This document shows, in pieces, positions 26,977-35,701 of a stretch of 64,000 bases of DNA (position 1 is the first letter of the stretch; each line of letters begins with the position of its first letter). The notes below the pieces were generated by a model that was given only the letters and a program-made list of their open reading frames with translations, made no database searches and was not told the origin of the DNA. The position numbers and the translations under genes were made by a program. Origin of the DNA: Methanomassiliicoccales archaeon (GTDB lineage Archaea > Thermoplasmatota > Thermoplasmata > Methanomassiliicoccales > UBA472); contig CP058896.1 of assembly GCA_013415865.1 (NCBI GenBank), positions 1,531,957 through 1,595,956 on the forward strand. The letters run 5' to 3'.

Positions 26977-27672
26977 TCATTTCAATTGTTTGAACTCGGC
27001 ATTACCATGTGTCTTACGGTTGATGTGATCGAAGAAATCATCTCTCATTCCGGCAGGCATCTCCACAATACCGATCCAACTTCCGTTCTTTTGCCACTCG
27101 TCCTTTATGATCTTACCGAAGTGCGTGATCTCCTCGTAGCACTTACCATAATCGTCCGCTGACAGCTTTACTGCTATCCTTATCTTCTCGAACCTGATCG
27201 GGATGATCGGGCGCAGCTTGTCGAGGACATGGTTCACCTGCATATCGACCGGCTTGAAGGGATCGATATGGACCTTGGCCTCTTCCATGGCCATCTCAAT
27301 GCGTTGCGGCGTATGAGGTCCGCCCGTCTGAGGGTTGATAGCGTTCCTGGCGATCTCAGATATAACACGCCTTCTTTTTGCCTCCAGCATCTCTTTCCGC
27401 TGTTGTGCGGTTAATTGCACCTCTCCTTTGAGGATTATCTGCTTGGCGATCTCCACAGTATCAGTGGTCCCAAATACCTCCTTGAGCTTGTCCTCGGACG
27501 CCCTTGTACCTTTATGTGCGTTCTTGAAGATCTCATCTATGACCATGTAATCGAACAGGTCGGCCTCTTTGCCCTCTTTGAGCAAATTGACCACCTTTGG
27601 GTCTATCAGGACCTCGAAGGACTCACCATGAGACTCGAGGCGGGCCACGATCGCATCTTCAATATCGACCAT
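26977..27672 (-). CDS. sdo1: Ribosome maturation protein SBDS (Sdo1)
   Basis: 231 residues, three-domain SBDS protein. N-terminal FYSH-like [33 protein letters not shown], helical [19 protein letters not shown]-type segment ([16 protein letters not shown]), and a C-terminal ferredoxin-like domain. It helps release aIF6 from 50S subunits in eukaryotic models. Between psmA and rrp4 as in most archaea. Confidence 0.95.
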   Translation of the reverse strand: MVDIEDAIVARLESHGESFEVLIDPKVVNLLKEGKEADLFDYMVIDEIFKNAHKGTRASEDKLKEVFGTTDTVEIAKQIILKGEVQLTAQQRKEMLEAKRRRVISEIARNAINPQTGGPHTPQRIEMAMEEAKVHIDPFKPVDMQVNHVLDKLRPIIPIRFEKIRIAVKLSADDYGKCYEEITHFGKIIKDEWQKNGSWIGIVEMPAGMRDDFFDHINRKTHGNAEFKQLK

Positions 27673-27682
27673 CTGGACCCCA

Positions 27683-28402
27683 TCAGGCGCTTGCCTGCTT
27701 GATGTAGGCCTCCACCTCTTGTTCTGAAAGGCGGCGGAAGCTCTCTCCCCTCTTCACGAGTCCGATCTCTACGGCCTTTGGGTTGAGGTTCTCCTCCTCG
27801 GTAGCCTTTTTGAGCGCCCTGAGACCAAGGACTATCGCGGCATCTTGGGACATCCCTTCCTCGTATGCCTCCTCGAAAACCTCCATCACGGCGTTCCTTC
27901 CTGCGCCGATGCTGCCGGCCTTATACGAGACAAGTGCACCACTGGGGTCGGTCTCGAAGAGATGCTCTCCAAGATCATCTACCCCTGCCACAAGGAGCGC
28001 CGTCCCGAATGGCCTCACTCCACCATACTGGGTATAGTTCTGCTTATAATCGCAGATCCTCTTCACAAGGTCTTCAACACCAACATTCTCATCGTACGTG
28101 ATCTTGTTTATCTGCGCGATAACCCTTGCTTGGTCCACAAGGATCCTGGCATCCGCCACAAGCCCTGAGGTTGCGCATCCGATGTGGTGGTCGATCTGAA
28201 AGATCTTCTCGATGGACTTCGGTTCCATAAGCCTGCTGGCGATCCTTTTATCAACGATCAATACCACCCCATCCTTGAACTTCAGTCCAACGGTCGTGGT
28301 GCCTCTCTTGACCGCTTCGCGGGCATATTCAACCTGGAACAACCTTCCATCTGGCGAAAAAACGGTGATGGCCCTATCGTAGGCCATTTGTCCTGGCTGC
28401 AT
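27683..28402 (-). CDS. psmA: Proteasome alpha subunit
   Basis: 239 residues. The alpha signature [20 protein letters not shown] lies at residues 8-27, followed by a Ntn-hydrolase fold lacking an N-terminal catalytic Thr. It forms the outer gate rings of the 20S proteasome. First gene of the exosome-proteasome operon: a TATA box lies upstream and AAGGAGTGA precedes the ATG. The beta subunit is not in the window. Confidence 0.96.
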   Translation of the reverse strand: MQPGQMAYDRAITVFSPDGRLFQVEYAREAVKRGTTTVGLKFKDGVVLIVDKRIASRLMEPKSIEKIFQIDHHIGCATSGLVADARILVDQARVIAQINKITYDENVGVEDLVKRICDYKQNYTQYGGVRPFGTALLVAGVDDLGEHLFETDPSGALVSYKAGSIGAGRNAVMEVFEEAYEEGMSQDAAIVLGLRALKKATEEENLNPKAVEIGLVKRGESFRRLSEQEVEAYIKQASA

Positions 28403-28444
28403 CTAATCACTCCTTGCTCTGATCGGACCACCTAAGAAACGAGG

Positions 28445-28461
28445 CAATATATATTTATTGG
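28445..28461 (-). promoter_or_regulatory. TATA promoter of the proteasome-exosome operon
   Basis: The minus strand reads CCAATAAATATATATTG here, about 45 bases before the psmA ATG. A start near 28422 would leave room for the AAGGAGTGA binding site at 28407-28415. No equally strong element is seen between the genes down to prefoldin. Confidence 0.55.
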
Positions 28462-28467
28462 CCAACC

Positions 28468-28815
28468 TTATAGATCGCCTTGCATATGCTGGCCATCTCT
28501 AGCCTCGCTTTCCTTCTGCCCGGTGCTCTTGAAATATCGGTTCCTCAGAGCGCGCAAAGTCCCCGAGGTCCTTATCGACCTGAAATGTTCGGACCCTTGA
28601 TGGTCGATGATCCTTTTTAATTCAGGGAGGTCAGTGAGGGAAGATCGGACGATGCCCGCCCTTCCATCAAATTGTATCAACCTTATTGACCTGAGGCCTG
28701 CCCTTTCACAGGGCGTGATCAGGGTGCGAAGGAGGTCCTCATAAGGCACATACTTTCCAGCGACGGTAACGAAGTAAACATATCTTCGTCTCCCTCTTTT
28801 GGCCTTTACGGTCAT
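28468..28815 (-). CDS. RNase P protein component 2 (Pop5)
   Basis: 115 residues from ATG 28813-28815; the upstream extension lies within ftsZ. Pop5 pairs with Rpp30 on RNase P RNA. Visible: KRGRRRYVYF, a helix with DLLRTLI, GLRSIRLIQFDGRAGIVRSS (in part) and a basic C-terminus LRALRNRYFKSTG typical of the family. Ten bases after ftsZ. TAA stop. Confidence 0.83.
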   Translation of the reverse strand: MTVKAKRGRRRYVYFVTVAGKYVPYEDLLRTLITPCERAGLRSIRLIQFDGRAGIVRSSLTDLPELKRIIDHQGSEHFRSIRTSGTLRALRNRYFKSTGQKESEARDGQHMQGDL

Positions 28816-28825
28816 ATGGGCGCTC

Positions 28826-29923
28826 TCATCTTGTTCTAGGCTGTTGCCTTGACGGCTCCGTCTTTGGTGCAAGAGCTCCTGAGCGGACCCCGGTTATGAC
28901 CACGAGCACTCGGACCCGTCCTGTGGCCTCTGGCTCCACGCTGCAACCCCAAATGATCCTGGCACGGGGGTTCACCTTTTCGCTGACGAGCTCTGCCGCC
29001 CTCTCGGCCTCCGCCACTGTCATGTCGGGTCCGCCGACGACCCTTACCAATGCTCCCTTGGCCTCGTGAAGGTCGACCTCTCCCAGCAGTGGCGAGGACA
29101 TGGCCTCTCCGACCGCCTTATCGATCCTCTCATCGTCTGAATCGCTCTCTCCTAGCCCGATCATCGCAAGGCCAGCGTTCTTGGTTATGGTCATGATATC
29201 ATTGAAATCCACATTGACGAGACCAGGCTTTGTGAGGACCTCGGTGATGCCCTTGATAGATTGCATCAACACCTCGTCAGCTACTTTGAACGCGGCCTCG
29301 ATGGGCAACTTTGGGACTATCTCGAGCAATCTCTCGTTCTGGATCACAATGACAGTGTCACAATGCTCTTGAAGCCGTGATAATCCTTTCATGGCGTTCT
29401 CCATCCGGAGCTTTCCTTCCGCCTTGAAAGGTAAGGTGACCACTCCGATGACCAATGCCCCATATCGCCTTGCCATTTCCGCAACGACCGGTGCTGACCC
29501 GGTCCCTGTGCCCCCGCCCATCCCGGCGGTGACGAATACGATATTGGCCCCTTCAATGAACCTTCTGAGCTCAGGTTCTGACTCCTCGGCCGCCCTCTGA
29601 CCAACCTCTGGGATCGCACCTGCACCGAGCCCCTTGGTCGTCCCTTTTCCCAATAGTATCTTATTGGGCGCCTGTATCGATAAAAGATGCCTCGCGTCGC
29701 TGTTGCAGGCAACGATCGTCGCACCGGTCACTCCAGCCTGTGTAATTCTTCTTATTGTGTTCGAGCCACCTCCCCCACACCCGATGATCGATATCCTGAT
29801 CCTGAGTGATTGGACAAGCTTCAATAGCTCCTCATCATCCTCGCTCAGCATCTGTGGCCCTGTACTAGCAGACTTGGCTAATTCGCTCTCGATGTCACGG
29901 TCTTCAAATTGGTTCAAGTGCAC
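28826..29923 (-). CDS. ftsZ: Cell division protein FtsZ
   Basis: 365 residues from GTG. Tubulin-like GTPase forming the division ring: GCGGGGSNTIRRI (G-box), the tubulin signature GGGTGTGSAPVVAEMA, PKLPIEAAFKVADEV and T7 loop VNVDFNDIMTI with catalytic Asp. The TATA box 14-26 bases upstream suggests a nearly leaderless transcript, supporting the GTG. The C-terminus is short and basic without a clear conserved tail peptide. Confidence 0.95.
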   Translation of the reverse strand: MHLNQFEDRDIESELAKSASTGPQMLSEDDEELLKLVQSLRIRISIIGCGGGGSNTIRRITQAGVTGATIVACNSDARHLLSIQAPNKILLGKGTTKGLGAGAIPEVGQRAAEESEPELRRFIEGANIVFVTAGMGGGTGTGSAPVVAEMARRYGALVIGVVTLPFKAEGKLRMENAMKGLSRLQEHCDTVIVIQNERLLEIVPKLPIEAAFKVADEVLMQSIKGITEVLTKPGLVNVDFNDIMTITKNAGLAMIGLGESDSDDERIDKAVGEAMSSPLLGEVDLHEAKGALVRVVGGPDMTVAEAERAAELVSEKVNPRARIIWGCSVEPEATGRVRVLVVITGVRSGALAPKTEPSRQQPRTR

Positions 29924-29936
29924 CCATCCCGAGTTC

Positions 29937-29949
29937 TATATTTATATAC
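29937..29949 (-). promoter_or_regulatory. TATA box of ftsZ
   Basis: TATATAAATATAG on the minus strand, inside a longer AT run (29934-29960). Its distance to the GTG start of ftsZ predicts a transcript beginning at or within a few bases of the start codon. Confidence 0.55.
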
Positions 29950-29989
29950 AAATATATATCGATTGTTATCTGGGGTCGATAAAAATCAA

Positions 29990-30724
29990 TCATCTAGGTC
30001 CTCGTTCGACAACATTTATCTCAACCCCACACTTCGGGCACATCATATCATCCTGACCCAATTCCTCCCCGCAGTTCGGACAGATGTCACCGATGAAGGT
30101 GCCACATACACATGCCCCCTCCAGAGCATCGAACCTCCTTCCACATTCCGGGCAGGTGACGATCTCGCAATCACGGAACCTTTCTCCACATCCTAGACAG
30201 ACCATGTCATTCAATCCCACCCTTCCCCCACAATCAGGGCAGAGAAATGAATCGTTGTCCTTGACAAATATCGCCCCGCATCTACATTCAAGGTCTAGAT
30301 AGCTTACCGCCTCTCCGCAAGACGGGCACTCAAGGTTCCTAATATCTGGTGCCATTGAAGGATCGCCATTGACCTTTGTAATGGAGGAGACATCGGTCTC
30401 GCTCCATCTCCGGTCGCATATTGGACAGAATCCCGTGCGCACGAGACATGCCACATGATAGGTCTCTCCGCACTCGCATTTTGCATATTGCAGGCCGACC
30501 TTGATAAAGCCCATGCACATGGTGCACTTCAGGTTCCTTACCTTAGGACCTATGACCTTGACCTCCGGACGCGACCTTGTTGATATCCGGCGCCTTTTTC
30601 TCTTATCATCTCCAGGAAATGAACGTATCCTATCAAAGGCGCCCTTCAAGGCCCTCTTGAGAATATTGGAGACCCCTTCTGAGCCTCTACCTCTCCTGCC
30701 CACATTTCCAATCATTACCAACAC
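29990..30724 (-). CDS. Multiple zinc-ribbon protein, unknown function
   Basis: 244 residues from GTG (GAGG four bases upstream; ATG at 30715 also possible). A basic N-terminus (KRKRRRISTRSRPEV) is followed by at least six CxxC modules: CTMC, CPIC, CPSC, CPDC, CLGC, CPEC, CPNC and CPKC, with CECGETYHVACL resembling a RING/PHD-like knuckle. No enzymatic domain. It may bind nucleic acid or protein. It has its own TATA-like element near 30780 and ends upstream of ftsZ on the same strand. Confidence 0.6.
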   Translation of the reverse strand: MLVMIGNVGRRGRGSEGVSNILKRALKGAFDRIRSFPGDDKRKRRRISTRSRPEVKVIGPKVRNLKCTMCMGFIKVGLQYAKCECGETYHVACLVRTGFCPICDRRWSETDVSSITKVNGDPSMAPDIRNLECPSCGEAVSYLDLECRCGAIFVKDNDSFLCPDCGGRVGLNDMVCLGCGERFRDCEIVTCPECGRRFDALEGACVCGTFIGDICPNCGEELGQDDMMCPKCGVEINVVERGPR

Positions 30725-31163
30725 ATATCCTCATATGTTGTATGCAGAGCCGGGAGGTCTTACCACCCGATCACACAATTATAAATTACTATCAAATTAT
30801 CGGTTGGTATACATCTCATCGTAGGGATACAGTAAGTTTTTCTTCAGGATTGACAAAGTAAAAAACCGAAACTGATTTAAATAGAATGTAATAACGAACA
30901 TTCGTATGATTGATTCATCAATCGGCCTGATGAATTTCAAAACGTTGAAATACGCTCTGCGGCATGATGGGAAAAACACCCTGCTATATGGTAGCACATA
31001 TAACGGAACGATGTTTCGTAATGAAAGATACAGGGTGGAAAATCAGGGGAGAAATTGCACGGACCGTGCAGACGCATCAATAGCAACCCAGTTCTCGGGG
31101 AAAGTTGTGCGTCCATAACATAAAGGTGAACAAAATATTTGATGAAAGGTAGGAGGAGCACGA
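30725..31163 (+). promoter_or_regulatory. Promoter region and structured leader of hdrA-mvhDGA
   Basis: No convincing gene in 439 bases. TATA-like sites for the plus strand lie at 30876-30883 (TTTAAATA) and about 30984-31005 (CTATATGG, CATATAAC). Downstream are two hairpins: GCACGGACCGTGC (31057-31069) and a longer one in which GACGCA (31071-31076) and CAAC (31084-31087) pair with GTTGTGCGTC (31104-31113). AGGAGGAG precedes the hdrA ATG. The structured segment would lie in the 5' leader if transcription starts at either upstream element. Confidence 0.5.
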
Positions 31164-34100
31164 ATGTCGGAAAATACTGGTTCCGTTCTGGTGGTAGGAG
31201 GAGGCATTGGAGGGGTTCAGACAGCACTAGACCTGGCTGAATCCGGGTTCAAGGTCTACCTCGCCGAGAGAAAGCCAAGCATCGGTGGCGTGATGGCACA
31301 GCTGGATAAGACGTTCCCCACGAACGATTGTTCGATGTGCATTTTGTCCCCGAAGCTTGTAGAAGCTGCAAGGCATCCGATGATCACGATGATGACCCTC
31401 ACCGAGGTCGTGGGTGTCGAGGGCGAAGCCCCGAACTTCACGGTCACCTTGAAGAAGCACCCAAGGTATGTCCGTGAGGACCGCTGTGTCGGCTGCGGGC
31501 TTTGTGCAGAGAAATGCCCTTCGAAGGCGCCGAGCGAGTATGAAGTGGGAATGGTCCAAAGGAAGGCGATATTTGTCCCATATGCTCAAGCCGTACCGAT
31601 GAAGTACTCCATCGACGCTTCAAAGTGCCTCTGGCTCACGAAGCAGAGGTGCGGCAACTGTAAGAAGGTCTGCCCGGCCGACGCCGTAGATTACGAGCAG
31701 AAGGAGGTCATTGAGAAGATCAATGTGGGCTCGATCGTCCTGGCACCCGGGTTCGATGCCTTCGACCCGCGCGTCAAGCGCGAGTATGGATATGGAGATT
31801 TCAAGAATGTCGTGACCTCGCTCGAGTTCGAAAGGATATTGAGCGCTACCGGTCCATATGCGGGGCACGTCGTGAGGCCGACCGACCACAAGACGCCCAA
31901 GAAGGTCGCCTTCATCCAGTGTGTCGGGTCTCGTGACGAGAAGGTCGGAAACCCATATTGTTCCTCCGTCTGCTGCATGTATGCCATGAAGCAGGCCATC
32001 ATCGCCAAGGAGCACACTGCGGGCTTTGAACCTCACATTTTCTTCATGGACATCAGAGCCTTCGGCAAGGAGTTCGAGGACTACCGGGCCAGGGCCGAGA
32101 AGGAATACGGTATCAAGATGTATCGTGGTACCCGGGTGGCATCGATCGATGAGGACCCTGAGACAAAGAACCTTTTCCTCAGGTACAGCGTAGGGGACGA
32201 TGTGTCTGAGCAGGAGTTCGACATGGTCGTATTGTCAGTAGGACTTGAGCCGACAAAATCCGCGAAGGAGCTCGCCGACCGCCTTGGTATCAAGTTGAAC
32301 CCGTATGGATTCTGCAACACCACAATATACAACCCGTTGGAGACCAACAGGCCTGGTATATACGTGACGGGCGCCTTCAGCTCCCCCAAGGACATCCCGA
32401 CCACCGTCGCTGAAGCGTCTGGTGCAGCGGCAAAGGCCGGTAGGCACGTCTTTGACAACAGGATCAGCATTGACCAGGTCGTCAAGGAAACCCCAGAGAC
32501 CGATGTTAGAGGTCAGGAGCCTAGGATCGGGGTGTTCGTCTGCGACTGTGGCATCAACATCCGCGCAACGGTAGATGTTCCTTCCGTCGTGGAGTATGTC
32601 AAGACCCTGCCGAACGTTGTTTACGCTGAGGAGAACAAGTACACATGTTCCGCAGACTCGCAGGAGCTCATAAAGAAGAAGATCAAGGAGCACAACCTCA
32701 ACAGGGTGGTTGTCGCTTCCTGCACCCCGCGTACACATGAGGCGCTGTTCCAGAGCACTATAAAAGAGGCCGGTCTGAACCAGTTCCTCTTCGAGATGGC
32801 CAACATCCGTGACCAGTGCTCTTGGATCCACATGCATGAGCCCGAGAAGGCCACCGCCAAGGCCAAGGACCTGGTCCGGATGGCCGTTGCCAAGTCGAGG
32901 TTCCTCGAGCCTCTCACTAAGAGCAAGCTTGGGGTTACTCACTCGGCAGTCGTTGTCGGAGGTGGACTGGCAGGTATGACCGCCGCACTTGACATAGCGG
33001 CCCAGAACTTCCATGTCGACCTAATCGAGAGGTCCGACAAGCTCGGAGGAAAGCTCGCCAACCTCTACACCGCAGAGGGCGGGATGAGCCCGCACAAGTA
33101 CATGGGCGAGCTGATCGAGAAGGTAAAGGCCAACGACAACATCAAGATATACATGAACTCGCACGTCGAGGATGTCTCAGGCTTTGTGGGCAACTATAAG
33201 GTCAAGGTCAAGACACCTGAGGGACAGAAGGAGCTGGATACCGGAGCGATAATCATCGCGACGGGCGGTCAGGAGTATGTGCCAAAGGAATACATGTACG
33301 GTCAGGACAAGCGTGTGTTGACCCAGAACGAGCTTGAGGACAAACTGTACCATGGCCACTTCAAAGGCAAGAAGGTCGCAATGATCCAGTGCGTCGGTTC
33401 AAGGAACAAGGAGGTCCCGTACTGCAGCCGCGTGTGCTGTTCCAAGGCGCTAAAGAACGCCATAGAGATCAAGAAGAAACATCCCGAGACCGAGGTGTAC
33501 ATCTTCCACAAGGACATCCGAAGCTATGGGTTCCGCGAGCTCCTTTACAAGGAGGCTGGAGAGCTTGGTGTCAAGTTCATCAGGTTCCCTGAGGACAAGG
33601 ACCCTGTCCTGTCGAAGGATGGGGACGTCCTGAAGCTCGTCGCCCATGACCAGGTGCTCGGAGGAGAGGTAATGGTCAAGCCCGACCTCGTCGTGCTCAG
33701 CACCGGGACAAGGCCGAACCCTGACAACGAGGAGCTTGCCAAGATGGTAAAAGTACCTCTGTCGAAGGACGGATACTTCCTTGAGGCGCATATGAAGCTG
33801 CGCCCCGTCGATTTCGCCACCAACGGTGTCTATCTGGCAGGGATCGCTCACTGGCCGAAATTCATAGATGAGACGATAGCTCAGGCATCGGGCGCGGCCG
33901 CCAGGGCCATCACTGTGATATCCAAGGAGTTCTTGGAGACCCAGGGTATCATAGCGGCGGTCAACGACATGATCTGTGACGGGTGCGGCGTCTGCGAACC
34001 GGTATGCGAGTACCGCGCGATCACCATCGTGGGCTCGGACCCGAGAGACCCAGCGAAGCTAAAGGCCGTCATAAACGAAGGCCTTTGCATGGGCTGCGGG

Positions 34101-34205
34101 ACCTGCGTGGCAGCATGTCCATCTGGAGCATTGGAGCAGAAAGGCTTCAAGACCGCCCAGATCCTTGCTCAGATCGACTCGGCCCTTGAAGGGGGTGCTA
34201 AGTGA
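31164..34205 (+). CDS. hdrA: Heterodisulfide reductase HdrA, tandem two-module form
   Basis: 1013 residues. Module 1 (about 1-470): FAD motif VLVVGGGIGGVQTAL, NDCSMCILSPKL, clusters CVGCGLCAEKC (108-118) and CLWLTKQRCGNCKKVCP (155-171). Module 2 (about 484-1013): HdrA N-terminal domain VCDCGINI and VASCTPRTHE, second FAD motif AVVVGGGLAGMTAAL, and C-terminal ferredoxin clusters CDGCGVCEPVC and CMGCGTCVAAC. HdrA bifurcates electrons from hydrogenase to heterodisulfide and ferredoxin; usual HdrA is ~650 residues. hdrBC are not adjacent. The TGA overlaps the mvhD ATG. Confidence 0.93.
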   Translation: MSENTGSVLVVGGGIGGVQTALDLAESGFKVYLAERKPSIGGVMAQLDKTFPTNDCSMCILSPKLVEAARHPMITMMTLTEVVGVEGEAPNFTVTLKKHPRYVREDRCVGCGLCAEKCPSKAPSEYEVGMVQRKAIFVPYAQAVPMKYSIDASKCLWLTKQRCGNCKKVCPADAVDYEQKEVIEKINVGSIVLAPGFDAFDPRVKREYGYGDFKNVVTSLEFERILSATGPYAGHVVRPTDHKTPKKVAFIQCVGSRDEKVGNPYCSSVCCMYAMKQAIIAKEHTAGFEPHIFFMDIRAFGKEFEDYRARAEKEYGIKMYRGTRVASIDEDPETKNLFLRYSVGDDVSEQEFDMVVLSVGLEPTKSAKELADRLGIKLNPYGFCNTTIYNPLETNRPGIYVTGAFSSPKDIPTTVAEASGAAAKAGRHVFDNRISIDQVVKETPETDVRGQEPRIGVFVCDCGINIRATVDVPSVVEYVKTLPNVVYAEENKYTCSADSQELIKKKIKEHNLNRVVVASCTPRTHEALFQSTIKEAGLNQFLFEMANIRDQCSWIHMHEPEKATAKAKDLVRMAVAKSRFLEPLTKSKLGVTHSAVVVGGGLAGMTAALDIAAQNFHVDLIERSDKLGGKLANLYTAEGGMSPHKYMGELIEKVKANDNIKIYMNSHVEDVSGFVGNYKVKVKTPEGQKELDTGAIIIATGGQEYVPKEYMYGQDKRVLTQNELEDKLYHGHFKGKKVAMIQCVGSRNKEVPYCSRVCCSKALKNAIEIKKKHPETEVYIFHKDIRSYGFRELLYKEAGELGVKFIRFPEDKDPVLSKDGDVLKLVAHDQVLGGEVMVKPDLVVLSTGTRPNPDNEELAKMVKVPLSKDGYFLEAHMKLRPVDFATNGVYLAGIAHWPKFIDETIAQASGAAARAITVISKEFLETQGIIAAVNDMICDGCGVCEPVCEYRAITIVGSDPRDPAKLKAVINEGLCMGCGTCVAACPSGALEQKGFKTAQILAQIDSALEGGAK

Positions 34206-34663
34206 TGTCCACCCAACAGACCGCACATGCTGAACCGAAGGCCACCGGTACTGAAGAATGGGAGCCGAAGCTGATCGTCTTCTGCTGCAACTGGTGCTCT
34301 TATGCTGGCGCCGACCTTGCCGGGGTCAGCAGACTGCAGATGCCCACGAACTTCCGTGTCATAAGGACCATGTGCTCTGCGCGTGTCGACCCTGAGTTCG
34401 TCCTGCGCGCCTTCGCGAATGGAGCGGATGGCGTATTGGTTCTAGGATGCCACCCGGCGGACTGCCACTATATAGGGGGAAATTACCGTACCCGCAGGAG
34501 GATAGCGCTGCTACGTGTCCTCTTGGAACAGTATGGTTTCAACCCCGACAGGCTGAAGCTGGAATGGGTCTCTGCCTCTGAGGGGGCGAAGTTCCAGAAG
34601 ACCATCAAAGAGTTCGACGAGACGATCAGGGAGCTCGGACCGAACCCGATCAACGAGGAGTAA
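34205..34663 (+). CDS. mvhD: F420-non-reducing hydrogenase iron-sulfur subunit MvhD
   Basis: 152 residues from the ATG that overlaps the hdrA TGA (TGATG). It links the hydrogenase to HdrA through a [2Fe-2S] cluster. Conserved cysteines: FCCNWCSYAGAD, RTMCSARVDP and LGCHPADCHY. The N-terminal 20 residues are a polar extension (STQQTAHAEPKATG). Overlap with hdrA implies tightly matched expression. Confidence 0.94.
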   Translation: MSTQQTAHAEPKATGTEEWEPKLIVFCCNWCSYAGADLAGVSRLQMPTNFRVIRTMCSARVDPEFVLRAFANGADGVLVLGCHPADCHYIGGNYRTRRRIALLRVLLEQYGFNPDRLKLEWVSASEGAKFQKTIKEFDETIRELGPNPINEE

Positions 34664-34678
34664 GCAAGAGGTGGATAC

Positions 34679-35698
34679 ATGACAAACAAAATCACATTGG
34701 CCCACTACTGGGGAGCCGGTTGCGGGGGATGCGACGTCGCCCTCCTGGACATCGACGAGAAGATCCTTGGTGTCGCCGAGATCGCGGACATCGTGTTCTG
34801 GCCGATCGCGGTCGATGGCAAGGTCAAGGACATTGAGGCCATGCCCGACAAGTCCATCACCTGTACGCTTTTCAACGGGGCGGTCAGGAACAGCGAGAAC
34901 GAGCATATGGCCAAGCTGCTCCGGCAGAAGTCCTTATTGATGGTCTCCTTCGGGTCCTGCGCCTGTTACGGCGGAGTTCCCGGTCTTGGCAACCTGACCA
35001 ACAGGAAGGAGATATTGGAATATGTGTACACACAGCTCCCGACCTCTGATAACGTAGAGAAGGTGTTCCCACAGGTCGAGACGCACACCAAGGACGGAGA
35101 GCTCGAGCTGCCAGTGCTCTATGACACGGTCATGACCCTTGACCAGGTCGTGGACGTAGACTACTACATGCCCGGATGCCCACCTACCACCAACCTTATC
35201 AACGAGTTCCTGGGCATCGTGGAGAAGCACGTCAAGGAAGGTGCACCTCTTCCCCCGAAGGGAGCGGTCATCGCGTCACAGAAGACCCTATGCGACGAGT
35301 GCAAGAGGAAAAAGAGCGTCAAGAGGATCGAGCGCATCTACATGCCGCATGAGATACCGATCGATCCAGAGAAGTGCATGCTCGAACAAGGGATCATCTG
35401 CCTCGGCTCTTCCACCAGGGCAGGTTGCGGGGCAAAGTGCCTGGAAGGCAACCAGCCGTGCCGTGGATGCATGGGGCCGACCGCCGAGGTCCTGGACCAG
35501 GGCGGAAGCATGCTTTCTGCCTTGGCCTCAGTATATAAGGTAGATGAGAAGGAGGCCCTCCTCACTGAAGAGGACATCGCGGCGCTGATGTCGCAGGTAA
35601 AGGACCCCATGGGGACCTTCTACTGCTATACGATGCCGAAGTCGATCATAAAGAAGAGGGTCGTCGAGAAGAAGAAACCGGTCAAGAAGGAGGCATAA
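34679..35698 (+). CDS. mvhG: F420-non-reducing [NiFe] hydrogenase small subunit MvhG
   Basis: 339 residues. Carries the iron-sulfur chain: GAGCGGCDVALLD (C15, C18), FGSCACYGGVPG, PGCPPTT and later clusters (CMLEQGIICLG, CGAKCLEG, CRGCMGPT). No twin-arginine signal, so cytoplasmic. A Lys-rich tail (KKRVVEKKKPVKKEA) ends the protein. GAGGTGG lies five bases ahead of the ATG. Confidence 0.94.
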   Translation: MTNKITLAHYWGAGCGGCDVALLDIDEKILGVAEIADIVFWPIAVDGKVKDIEAMPDKSITCTLFNGAVRNSENEHMAKLLRQKSLLMVSFGSCACYGGVPGLGNLTNRKEILEYVYTQLPTSDNVEKVFPQVETHTKDGELELPVLYDTVMTLDQVVDVDYYMPGCPPTTNLINEFLGIVEKHVKEGAPLPPKGAVIASQKTLCDECKRKKSVKRIERIYMPHEIPIDPEKCMLEQGIICLGSSTRAGCGAKCLEGNQPCRGCMGPTAEVLDQGGSMLSALASVYKVDEKEALLTEEDIAALMSQVKDPMGTFYCYTMPKSIIKKRVVEKKKPVKKEA

Positions 35699-35701
35699 GA
35701 A

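Noticed and set aside
30906-31118. 70-codon plus frame upstream of hdrA
   Set aside because: No binding site, odd composition, and it covers the predicted leader hairpins.
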